Assembly (NCBI GenBank): GCA_036508075.1
Contig: DATCIA010000057.1
Location: 1-18,978, forward strand
Direction of reading: 5' to 3'
Length of the DNA stretch: 18,978 nt
Source: PALSA-660 sp036508075
GTDB taxonomy: Bacteria > Actinomycetota > Coriobacteriia > Anaerosomatales > PALSA-660
Shown here: piece after piece, positions 12,349 to 18,978 of the stretch
Numbering within the stretch: the first letter of the stretch is position 1
Layout: every line of letters starts with the position of its first letter
Notes under the pieces: generated by a model
Databases searched by the model: none
What the model saw: only the letters and a program-made list of their open reading frames with translations
Told to the model about the DNA's origin: nothing
Made by a program: the position numbers and the translations under genes

Positions 12349-13053
12349 CTAGCGCGTCGGCGGCCGCGTCTCGACGACCGCGCCCTTCGCGTCGCCAACG
12401 TACGAGACGTCCGCCGGGCGCAGCGCGAAGATCCCGCACGCCACGACCCCGGGCACACACGCGATCGCACACTCGAGGGCGCATGGGTCCGACAGGTCCA
12501 GACCGTGCACGTCGAGCAGCTCGTTGCCGTTGTCGGTGACGAAGTCGACCCGATGCACGGCCCGTGCACCCATCTCGGCCATACGGCGCGCCACCCAGTG
12601 CCGGGCGAACGGAAGCACCTCGACGGGAACGGGGCGCGCACCAAGGGCGCGGACGACCTTCGAATCGTCGGCGATGCACACGAACAGCTCAGCGGCGCAG
12701 GCCAGGACCTTCTCCCGAGCGTGAGCCCCGCCACCGCCCTTGATCATCCGCAACTTCGGGTCGATCTCATCGGCGCCGTCGATGTAGAGCGGCAGGCTGC
12801 CGGCTTCCGGGAGCGGGACGACCTCGATGCCGACCGCGAGCAGCAGGTGCGCGGTGCGCCGCGAGCTGGCTACGGCCGCCGCGGGGCGGCGGTCCGACGA
12901 GGCGAGCAGCTCGATGAACTGCCCTACGGTCGCGCCCGTGCCGACACCCAGCAGCGACCCCGGCTCGACGTGGTCGAGCGCGCGGAGTGAGGCGGCGCGC
13001 ATCCCCAGGGCGCGACCCTCGTCGGGGAACAGCTCGAACGTGCTGGATGTCAT
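12349..13053 (-). CDS. rpiA: Ribose-5-phosphate isomerase A
   Basis: 234 residues with all hallmark motifs: GVGTGATVGQFIELL (36-50, phosphate loop, Ala for the usual Ser), DGADEID (92-98), KGGGGAHAREK (105-115, with the catalytic Glu114), LFVCIADDSK and FVTDNGNELLDVH. It interconverts ribose 5-phosphate and ribulose 5-phosphate in the non-oxidative pentose phosphate pathway. The ATG is preceded by GGGGAGGTCCAC. It starts inside the stop of the HELGH membrane protein (ATGA, 13050-13053), which is an unusual pairing. A longer frame upstream to 13650 is a shadow of that membrane gene. Confidence 0.95.
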   Translation of the reverse strand: MTSSTFELFPDEGRALGMRAASLRALDHVEPGSLLGVGTGATVGQFIELLASSDRRPAAAVASSRRTAHLLLAVGIEVVPLPEAGSLPLYIDGADEIDPKLRMIKGGGGAHAREKVLACAAELFVCIADDSKVVRALGARPVPVEVLPFARHWVARRMAEMGARAVHRVDFVTDNGNELLDVHGLDLSDPCALECAIACVPGVVACGIFALRPADVSYVGDAKGAVVETRPPTR

Positions 13054-13712
13054 GTGGACCTCCCCGGGGAGCCCTGGCCCGACTCGGCATGCGGCAGGCG
13101 CTCCTCTTCGAGCATACCCGCCGCGGGCAGCGGCACACGGTTGCGGGGCTCGCGGCGCGGCAGCGTCGCCAGCCGAGCGCGCTCGCGGGAGTCGGGGTAG
13201 GCGCTCACGTACGGCTGCACCAGGGGCCACGCCGCCATGAAGAGCCCGGCAAGGACGGACAGCAGCCCCGCGAACCACACGGCCCGGGCGAGCGGCGCCG
13301 CCCGATCGAGGTGCCCCGCGAGGATGTACGCCCAGTCGTGGTTGCCACCGCCGAGCAGCGGCAGGTACTGCGAGGGCGCGTCCGCGATGTAGACGCTGGC
13401 GTTCTGCGCGGAGGCGCCCGCCCACGCGAGCATCAGCGAGGCGGAGAGCGGCTGCCGGCGGACGAGCCCGAAGTAGCCGGCGAGGCCGAGCGGGACGGCG
13501 AGTTGGGTGACCGATCCGGCGAGCGGCGGAAGGAGACCCGGCATCCAGGCGGCCAGCAGGTGGCCGAGCTCGTGGAAGCCGAGATCGACGCCCCACAGGA
13601 ACGGGATGCGCTCGCCGCGGACGAAGACCCACCACAGCGCCAGCGCGCACAGCGCGACCACTGAGGCCGCGCCGATGATCCGGGCGCGCGGGAGAGGCTC
13701 GTCGCTCGGCAT
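13050..13712 (-). CDS. HExxH membrane protein (M50-like putative metallopeptidase)
   Basis: 220 residues with about five hydrophobic segments. Helix 1 is at 12-30. Then comes VDLGFHELGHLLAAW with H47, E48 and H51, a zinc-binding HExxH inside or near a membrane segment. Further conserved-looking blocks are LAGSVTQLAVPLGLAGYFGLVRRQPLSASLMLAWAG, NASVYIADAPSQYLPLLGGGNHDWAYILAG (HDW at 125-127), and a final helix near 145-165. The block order (FHExGH, GGxxxQ, SVYIxDA, LPLLGG, HDW) is what I recall from a widespread uncharacterised membrane family; I know no substrate. The last 50 residues are basic and polar. RBS AGAGGGTCGC; the stop overlaps rpiA by 4 bases. Confidence 0.75.
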   Translation of the reverse strand: MPSDEPLPRARIIGAASVVALCALALWWVFVRGERIPFLWGVDLGFHELGHLLAAWMPGLLPPLAGSVTQLAVPLGLAGYFGLVRRQPLSASLMLAWAGASAQNASVYIADAPSQYLPLLGGGNHDWAYILAGHLDRAAPLARAVWFAGLLSVLAGLFMAAWPLVQPYVSAYPDSRERARLATLPRREPRNRVPLPAAGMLEEERLPHAESGQGSPGRST

Positions 13713-13720
13713 GCGACCCT

Positions 13721-14119
13721 CTAGCCCCGCGGCTCGAATCGCAGCGAGCCGGAGTTCATGCAGTAGCGGGTCCCGAACGGAGCGGGTCCGTCATCGAACA
13801 GGTGACCCAGGTGGCTGCCGCACCGGGAGCAGCGCACCTCGGTGCGGGTCACCCCGAACTGCCTGTCCGTGACGGTCTCGACCGCCGCAGGCTCGATCGG
13901 CCGCGTGAACGACGGCCAGCCGCTGCCCGAGTCGTACTTGTCGGCCGAGTCGAAGAGCGGACGGTCGCACCCACCGCACAGGTAGGTCCCATCGGCGTGG
14001 TTGTCCCACAGCGCGTTGTGGAACGCCGGTTCGGTCCCCGCGCGCCGCAGGATGCGGTACGAGTCCGGGGTGAGCAGGCGGCGCCACTCGTCACCGGTAT
14101 GCTCGATCTCGTAGGGCAC
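13721..14119 (-). CDS. msrB: Peptide-methionine (R)-S-oxide reductase MsrB
   Basis: 132 residues. Zinc ligands are C48/C51 (LCGGC) and C97/C100 (CSRC). The active-site strand is GTRYCMNSGSLRF with the nucleophile C120. The substrate loop is DSGSGWPSFTRPIE. The enzyme reduces methionine-R-sulfoxide in proteins. The position that carries the resolving Cys in many homologues (SGCGWPSF) is Ser here, so recycling must use another route. GTG 14119 follows GAGGAGGTCGCTC; longer upstream frames lack support. It is first of five minus-strand genes and is followed after 8 bases by the HELGH membrane protein. Confidence 0.94.
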   Translation of the reverse strand: MPYEIEHTGDEWRRLLTPDSYRILRRAGTEPAFHNALWDNHADGTYLCGGCDRPLFDSADKYDSGSGWPSFTRPIEPAAVETVTDRQFGVTRTEVRCSRCGSHLGHLFDDGPAPFGTRYCMNSGSLRFEPRG

Positions 14120-14177
14120 GAGCGACCTCCTCGTTGATCGGCGGAGAACCCGTCCTCTATGTTCCCGATGGGCCGCG

Positions 14178-14218
14178 ACCGCGCACACGGCGTCCGGGAC
14201 GGGTGTCCTGCGCGCGGT
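14178..14218 (-). terminator. Possible terminator after the ornithine cyclodeaminase gene
   Basis: ACCGCGC (14178-14184) pairs with GCGCGGT (14212-14218), and ACAC (14185-14188) with GTGT (14203-14206), leaving a 5-base bulge. It starts at the stop codon of the minus-strand gene ending at 14218 and has no U tract. Confidence 0.35.
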
Positions 14219-15441
14219 CAGCGCGCCAGCTCGTCCGCCAGCATCTCCATGAACAGCCCGACGTCGGTGACGACGCCAACGGTCTGAAACGAGCCGCGAT
14301 CGGCCAGCTTCGTCACCACCGCGGGGTTGATGTCCACGCAGACCGTCGTGGTGGACGCCGGGAGCATGTTGCCCGTGGCGATCGAGTGAAGCATCGTCGA
14401 GAACATCAGGCAGGCGCCGGCCTCGCGGCAATGCGAACGCATGGCCGCCTGCGCGTCGAGCACGTCGGTGATGACGCCCGGCATCGGGCCGTCGTCGCGG
14501 ATCGAACCGGCCAGCACGTACGGAGTGCCTGTCTTCACGAGCGTGAACATCAGCCCGCTCGTCAGCACGCCGTCGGCTACCGCCTTCTCGAAGCCGCCAG
14601 CGGCGCGGATCGCGTTGATCGCGCGCAGGTGGTGCTCGTGGCCGCCGGGGACGACCGCGCCGGTGTCGAGGCGCACGCCCAGCGAGGTCCCGTAGAGTGC
14701 GGACTCGACGTCGTGCGTGGCGACCGCGTTGCCACCGAACAGCACGGTGAGGTAGCCCATCTCGAACAGACGCGCCAGGTGCGGAGCCGCGCCGGTATGC
14801 ACGACAGCCGGACCGACGACCGCGATCGCGGAGCGGCCATCGGCCTTCGTCCGACGCAGGAGCTTGGCGACCTCGCCGATGATCTGGGCCTTGGGCTTCT
14901 CGCTGGACACCGCCGAGTTCATGAACTCGAACGCACCCTTCTCGCGCGGGCGCTGCACCGGGATGACACGGATGCCGCGGTGCCCGGTGACGAAGAGGTC
15001 GCCGGCGCGGACGTCGTTGATGGCGACGAGTTCCGCCGCCGCGGCCTGCGGGTCGATGCGTATCCCGAGATCCATCTCAGCGCCCGGCACGCGGACCCAC
15101 GATCCGGCGAGACGGACCCAGGTCTCCATGTTGGTCGTGGAGTAGAAGACGTCCGGGAACACCCCGTCTGCCGGCGCGGGACTCCACGCGACATCCGAGA
15201 GGTCCACCGGGACGGCGCCATGCTCGAGGACCGCGGTGATGATGCTGTCGAGCGTGACCTGGTCGCTCGCGATGACGCGAAGCACCGCGCGCGAGACATC
15301 CTCGTTCGTGCGGCCGACCTCGAACGAGAGTGTCTCGAACTCGCCGCCCAACTCGACGATGTCGTCCATCATCTTCGAGACCATCTGCGAGTCGATGAGG
15401 TGACCCTCGACGACGACATCTTCGTAGAAGCGCTGGGTCAT
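14218..15441 (-). CDS. TIGR00300 family protein (archaeal-type ornithine cyclodeaminase)
   Basis: 407 residues. The N-terminal third matches the LOR/SDH conserved region (EDVVVEGHLIDSQMVSKMMDDIVELGGEFETLSFEVGRTNEDVS...). The C-terminal part is a Rossmann-like domain with AIAVVGPAVVHTGAAPHLARLFEMGYLTVLFGGNAVATHDVE, VPGGHEHHLRAINAIRAAGG, GSIRDDGPMPGVITD and TVCVDINPAVVTKLADRG. Characterised relatives are the NAD-dependent ornithine cyclodeaminase of methanogens and the AgrE half of the cyanobacterial arginine-guanidine removing enzyme, forming proline from ornithine with loss of ammonia. The activity is inferred from family. ATG 15441 follows AGGGAGCACCCC. A TAGAAT -10-like hexamer precedes it. 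It stands between two operons without close partners. Confidence 0.88.
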   Translation of the reverse strand: MTQRFYEDVVVEGHLIDSQMVSKMMDDIVELGGEFETLSFEVGRTNEDVSRAVLRVIASDQVTLDSIITAVLEHGAVPVDLSDVAWSPAPADGVFPDVFYSTTNMETWVRLAGSWVRVPGAEMDLGIRIDPQAAAAELVAINDVRAGDLFVTGHRGIRVIPVQRPREKGAFEFMNSAVSSEKPKAQIIGEVAKLLRRTKADGRSAIAVVGPAVVHTGAAPHLARLFEMGYLTVLFGGNAVATHDVESALYGTSLGVRLDTGAVVPGGHEHHLRAINAIRAAGGFEKAVADGVLTSGLMFTLVKTGTPYVLAGSIRDDGPMPGVITDVLDAQAAMRSHCREAGACLMFSTMLHSIATGNMLPASTTTVCVDINPAVVTKLADRGSFQTVGVVTDVGLFMEMLADELAR

Positions 15442-15486
15442 GGGGTGCTCCCTGAGGCGTTCGTGGGCGTGCGGTATGACGGCGCC

Positions 15487-15492
15487 ATTCTA
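15487..15492 (-). promoter_or_regulatory. -10-like hexamer of the cyclodeaminase gene
   Basis: TAGAAT on the minus strand (five of six matches) lies about 46 bases before the ATG. No convincing -35 is seen, since the upstream bases belong to the end of the permease gene. Confidence 0.3.
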
Positions 15493-15509
15493 GCGGAGCG
15501 CTGCGCGCC

Positions 15510-18041
15510 CTATTCGAAGTGCAGGGCGTCGACCACGTTGAGCCGGGCGGCAGATCGGGCCGGGACGTAGGAGGCGAGGACGCCGAAGCCCAGGCCCACC
15601 GCGATCGTCAGCAGGATGCCGGACCAGGGGAAGAAGTACGGCATCGGCCAGCCGACGGAGACGGTGGCCTGCACGAGTGCGTATCCGAGCCAGACTCCCG
15701 CGACGATGCCGAGCGCCGTGCCGATCGCCGACAGCAGGAGCGACTCGGCCATGACCATCCTGCGGACCTGGCGCCGCGTGGAGCCGACGGCGCGCAGCAT
15801 GCCGATCTCGCGCGTGCGCCCGAGCACGCTGATCGCGAGCGTGTTCACCAAAGCGAGCAGCGACGGGAGCGCCAACGCCGCGCCGAGCACGTAGAAGATG
15901 CCCATCGTCTGGTCGAAGGTGTTGAGTTGCTCCTTCAGCCACGAGGACGATTCGTAGAGCTTGAACGCCGGGTAGCCGGCGACCACGGACTCCAGGCGCG
16001 CCTGGGTGGTCGCCTTCTCCGCTCCCGGCGCCAGGTTCCCCATGATCACCAGGTCGTTGACGACGTTGAAGTCCTTGGCGAGGTTGTCCTGCGACACGTA
16101 CGTCGTCGACAGCTTGGCGTTGAGGTAGTCGTTGCCGATCCCGGCGACGTGGTAGGTCTTCGGGCCGTTCGGGGTCTCGAATGCCACGGCCTGACCGACC
16201 ACCAGCTTGTGCGACGACGCGAAGATGCCGTTGGCGATGAGCCACCTGCCTTGCGCGAGCCGGGCTATCGCCGCGTCCGACGACCCCGCGGACCATTCGA
16301 ACGAGGCGACCTTGGCATAGGTGGCCGGGTCTATGCCGAGCGCCTGCACCTGCGCTCCCTTGATCTTGCCCTGGCCGAGTCGGAGTGTCGTGACCGTCCC
16401 CATGCCCGCAGTGTGTCGCACCTCGTCGGTCAGGCGTGGGCCGGCGGCGACGTTGCCCGAGGACAGGACGATCGACTGCGGCAGGAGCATGAAATCGGCG
16501 CTCATCGACTTCGTGATGTAGCTCGTGAAGCCCGCGAAGATCGACGTGATCACGCCGGCCATGGCGATGATCGTCGCCAACCCGAGCATGACGGCGGTGA
16601 CGGTGATGGCGCTGCGTCCCGGATTGCGCTGCAGGTTGCTGCGGGCGATGCCTCCTTCGCGCGCGAAAGCCACGTCGATGAGGGCGCCGAACGTGTCGGA
16701 GACGGGACTCACGATGGCGGGCGCCACTAGGGCGATCCCGACCAGAAAGACGATCGAGCCGAGACTGACGATCCCGGAGTCCCGGGTGGCGAACGAAAGC
16801 ACCGCCAGCCCCACGATGGCGGCCCCGATCCACGCCCGTCGGCCGACCCGTCGCTCGTAGACCTCGCCCAGTTGCGGGCGCATCGCCTCCATGGGCGTGA
16901 CACGTCCGGCGGCCATCGCGGGGACGATGGCCGCGGCGATGGTCACACCGACCCCCATGCTGATGGCGAACGCCCAGGTCCACGGTTCGAAGACCGGGGC
17001 ACCGACCGTCATGTGGAAGTACCGGTCCATGATCGGGTTGAGGGCTGCGAGACCCGCTGCGGCCATCGCCCAGCCCGCGGCGATCCCTATGGCGGTACCG
17101 AGCATGCCCTGGATGATCGATTCGATCAGGAACATTCCGACGACAGTGCCGCGCTTCGCGCCGATCGCGCGCAACATGCCGATATCGCGACGGCGTTCCG
17201 CCACCACGGTTCGGAAACTGTTGAGGATGATGAAGGCGCCGGTCGCCAGCGCGAAGATCCCGAACATGTTGAAGGCGTACTGCGCGACCTGGATGGTGCC
17301 GATGAGCGAGCTGTTGCTCGATAACCCGCCCACCTGGAGGTCGCTGCCAACGGCCCGCTGAACGGCGGCTTCGGTGGCGACCCGATCGACGCCCTGTGCG
17401 AAGGAGGCGTCCACCTCGTTGATGTTCTGCCCTTCCGCGAACAGTCGCTGCGCGGACGAGAGCGGAACGTAGAACTGCTCCTGTCCAGGGGCGGTGGCCG
17501 ACGACAGCAGGCCGACCACCGTGTACTTGGTGGTCCCGACCGAGGACGGCACCGACAGCGTGCCACCCACACCGACACCCAGCCGCTTCGCGAGATCGGA
17601 CGCGAGCACGACCACGTCACCGTCGCCGATCGCGAGCGAACGGCCCGTCGCGACGGGCAGATCGCGGACGTGGAGGACGGTCGCTGGATCGACCCCGATG
17701 ACGTAGGCCTGCGTGACCTGGTCGGCCGCGGCCGCCCCGATGCGCGGGGCAAGGGGCACCGTGCGCTGGAGCATCGGCGTGACCCGCGCCACACCGGGCA
17801 CGCGCGCCACCTTCGCAGCCACGTCGAGTGAGAACGTCGAACCGAACGGGCTCGTCACCGTGGCGTCGACCTTGCCCGCGGTCGAGACGAGCGTCCTCGA
17901 GAAGACCTGCAGCATCGCAGGCATCAACCCGTTGAGGCCGAAGATGAGCATGACGCCGAACACGACCGACAGCGTCGTCAGGACCGTCCGGCCTCCGCGG
18001 CCCTTCAGATATCTCCACGCGAGTGTGAGCTGTACGTTCAC
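15510..18041 (-). CDS. ABC transporter permease, FtsX/MacB type
   Basis: 843 residues with two MacB/FtsX-type units. An N-terminal helix (VLTTLSVVFGVMLIFGL) leads a periplasmic MacB-type domain. Three helices follow, with RRDIGMLRAIGAKRGTVVGMF in the coupling segment. A second unit starts around residue 400 (QRNPGRSAITVTAVMLGLATIIAM), has another extracytoplasmic domain, and ends in an FtsX block (TREIGMLRAVGSTRRQVRRM) and a final SVGWPM...YVPARSAARLNVVDALHFE. Proteins of this class move lipids, peptides or drugs, or act as mechanical transducers. The start is GTG 18041, which overlaps the ATPase stop by 4 bases; the reading frame continues upstream but that part is a shadow of the ATPase gene. 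The substrate is unknown. Confidence 0.92.
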   Translation of the reverse strand: MNVQLTLAWRYLKGRGGRTVLTTLSVVFGVMLIFGLNGLMPAMLQVFSRTLVSTAGKVDATVTSPFGSTFSLDVAAKVARVPGVARVTPMLQRTVPLAPRIGAAAADQVTQAYVIGVDPATVLHVRDLPVATGRSLAIGDGDVVVLASDLAKRLGVGVGGTLSVPSSVGTTKYTVVGLLSSATAPGQEQFYVPLSSAQRLFAEGQNINEVDASFAQGVDRVATEAAVQRAVGSDLQVGGLSSNSSLIGTIQVAQYAFNMFGIFALATGAFIILNSFRTVVAERRRDIGMLRAIGAKRGTVVGMFLIESIIQGMLGTAIGIAAGWAMAAAGLAALNPIMDRYFHMTVGAPVFEPWTWAFAISMGVGVTIAAAIVPAMAAGRVTPMEAMRPQLGEVYERRVGRRAWIGAAIVGLAVLSFATRDSGIVSLGSIVFLVGIALVAPAIVSPVSDTFGALIDVAFAREGGIARSNLQRNPGRSAITVTAVMLGLATIIAMAGVITSIFAGFTSYITKSMSADFMLLPQSIVLSSGNVAAGPRLTDEVRHTAGMGTVTTLRLGQGKIKGAQVQALGIDPATYAKVASFEWSAGSSDAAIARLAQGRWLIANGIFASSHKLVVGQAVAFETPNGPKTYHVAGIGNDYLNAKLSTTYVSQDNLAKDFNVVNDLVIMGNLAPGAEKATTQARLESVVAGYPAFKLYESSSWLKEQLNTFDQTMGIFYVLGAALALPSLLALVNTLAISVLGRTREIGMLRAVGSTRRQVRRMVMAESLLLSAIGTALGIVAGVWLGYALVQATVSVGWPMPYFFPWSGILLTIAVGLGFGVLASYVPARSAARLNVVDALHFE

Positions 18042-18766
18042 AGCAGGCCGGCCCGCCTCATCGCATCCGCAGCGGCGTCGTGGCCCCCGTCGAGCTTGAG
18101 GTCGTCGACGACACGGCCATCCTTCATGAGCACGAGACGCCCGGCGTAGTTCGCGATCCGGGGATCGTGCGTGACCATGAGCACAGAGCGGCCCCACTCC
18201 ACCGCGACCTGCCGCAGGAGTTCGGCGATCTCGGTGGCGGACTTCGAGTCAAGGTTGCCGGTCGGCTCGTCGGCGAGCACGAGCGCCGGCTCTGTCGACA
18301 GGGCGCGCGCGATGGTCACGCGCTGCTGCTGACCGCCCGAGAGCTGATCGGGCCGACTCGTCAGCCGGTCGCCGAGACCGACCTTGCCCAGCCAGGTGCG
18401 TGCCTTGTCGCGTGCGTGGCTGTCGCCGTCGAGCGTGAGCGGCAGGGCCGCATTCTCCACCGCGTCGAGCACGGGGATCAGGTTGAAGAACTGGAAGACG
18501 AAGCCGATGCGCCTGCGGCGCAACTCGGTGAGCTTGTCGTCGCTGAGCTCCGTGAGGTCGGCCCCGTCGATCCGCACGCTGCCGGAGGTTGCGTGGTCAA
18601 GCCCGCCGATCATGTTGAGCAGCGTCGACTTGCCGCACCCGCTCGGCCCCATGACGGCCACGAATTCGCCCGGCTCGACCGACAGATCCACGCTGTCGAG
18701 CGCAACGACCTCGGCCTCCCCCTCGCCGTAGACCTTGCGGAGCGCTTCCGTGGCGACGATCGGCAT
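18038..18766 (-). CDS. ABC transporter ATP-binding protein, LolD/MacB type
   Basis: 242 residues with every expected motif: Walker A GPSGCGKST (about 40-48), Q-loop VFQFFNLIPVLDAVEN, signature LSGGQQQR, Walker B ALVLADEP followed by TGNLDS, and the H-loop THD. The TGNLDS D-loop and FFNLIP place it in the LolD/MacB/FtsE branch. It powers the FtsX-type permease downstream, whose GTG start overlaps the stop here by 4 bases (GTGA). ATG 18766 follows AAAGG by nine bases. It is divergent from the partial gene at 18868. Confidence 0.96.
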   Translation of the reverse strand: MPIVATEALRKVYGEGEAEVVALDSVDLSVEPGEFVAVMGPSGCGKSTLLNMIGGLDHATSGSVRIDGADLTELSDDKLTELRRRRIGFVFQFFNLIPVLDAVENAALPLTLDGDSHARDKARTWLGKVGLGDRLTSRPDQLSGGQQQRVTIARALSTEPALVLADEPTGNLDSKSATEIAELLRQVAVEWGRSVLMVTHDPRIANYAGRLVLMKDGRVVDDLKLDGGHDAAADAMRRAGLL

Positions 18767-18810
18767 GCGGGCGACCTTTCGGCGGCGCTTCGGGAATCCC
18801 CTCCGTACGC

Positions 18811-18817
18811 TATCCTA
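18811..18817. promoter_or_regulatory. Shared -10-like element of divergent genes
   Basis: TATCCTA reads TATCCT on the plus strand (for the gene at 18868) and TAGGAT on the minus strand (for the ATPase gene). Each matches four of six -10 positions; no good -35 is visible on either side. The two promoters may overlap and exclude each other. Confidence 0.3.
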
Positions 18818-18867
18818 CCCCCCGATGGCGCCGCTCTGCAGGCGGCGTCCGCACAGCGGGAGGTCCT

Positions 18868-18978
18868 GTGACCGAGGGCAAGCGCTCGACATTCCAGGCG
18901 ATCCGATTCCTCGTCCTCGCGCGTCCGGTGTTCCGCGCGGTGGACTTCCATTCGAGCTATGCAGCCGCCGCGCGCGCG
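18868..18978 (+). CDS. Partial unknown protein, 3' truncated by window end
   Basis: A GTG start with GGGAGG six bases before it opens a frame that runs to the window edge (37 codons). It begins MTEGKRSTFQAIRFLVLARP and continues VFRAVDFHSSYAAAARA. It is basic with one short hydrophobic stretch. Too little is present to assign a family; RBS quality and codon use support a true gene. Confidence 0.6.
   Translation, partial: MTEGKRSTFQAIRFLVLARPVFRAVDFHSSYAAAARA

Noticed and set aside
11866..12990. 374-residue plus-strand open frame
   Set aside because: Antisense to DUF2284 and rpiA, both of which have clear family motifs.
14134..15570. 478-residue plus-strand open frame
   Set aside because: It lies antisense to the well-supported TIGR00300 gene and has low-complexity Arg/Asp/His composition typical of shadow frames in GC-rich DNA.
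15490..16983. 497-residue minus-strand open frame
   Set aside because: It is an Arg/His/Gly-rich shadow inside the FtsX-type permease gene, with no family features.
1..18978. CRISPR arrays, insertion sequences, tRNA or rRNA genes
   Set aside because: I saw no regularly spaced repeats, transposase motifs, or tRNA-like T-loop/acceptor patterns by eye; a covariance-model scan was not possible.

Overview
The window is compact, GC-rich and gene-dense, with strong G/C preference at third codon positions, many GTG starts and short or overlapping gene junctions. There is no mobile element, CRISPR array, rRNA or tRNA that I can see. Protein content (rubrerythrin, radical SAM/SPASM protein, cysteine-rich DUF2284 protein, archaeal-type ornithine cyclodeaminase) together with GC content suggests a chromosomal segment of an anaerobic or microaerophilic high-GC Gram-positive, perhaps a Coriobacteriia-like actinobacterium. 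The taxonomic guess is inference only.

Layout. 1-3467 (+): 3' part of a radical SAM/SPASM enzyme, a DinB-like protein, a SulP-type anion transporter with a STAS domain, and a small membrane protein, closed by a strong bidirectional terminator (3475-3519). 3531-5860 (-): a four-gene unit reading padR, HAAS/sensor membrane protein, toast-rack-like lipoprotein and a small PLDc_N-like membrane protein. Its promoter region holds a near-perfect 23-bp palindrome and paired TACTAGT repeats, so it looks like an autoregulated envelope-response module. A small glycine-zipper protein (6069-6287) diverges from it. 6296-7396 (-) is rsgA. 7461-7942 (-) is a stretch that ordinary annotation would call empty, but it has a promoter-like element, two short reading frames with good ribosome binding sites, and a 14-bp terminator stem. 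8059-8631 (+) is rubrerythrin.

8698-9057 (-) and 9251-9829 (+) are divergent membrane proteins; the second is an isolated extracytoplasmic sensor-like domain between two membrane segments. A 33-residue membrane peptide (9974-10075, -) with a very good AGGAGG site is divergent to a LysR-type regulator (10189-11124, +). 11126-14119 (-) reads msrB, HELGH membrane protein, rpiA, DUF2284 and AlkA-like glycosylase, with 4-base or longer overlaps at two junctions. 14218-15441 (-) is a TIGR00300/ornithine cyclodeaminase protein. 15510-18766 (-) is a MacB/LolD-type ABC ATPase plus an FtsX-type permease, and 18868 to the end (+) is the start of an unrecognised gene.

Functional themes are oxidative damage defence and repair (rubrerythrin, MsrB, AlkA-like glycosylase), envelope sensing and transport (PadR module, ABC exporter, SulP), and several tiny proteins whose expression signals are clearer than their functions.
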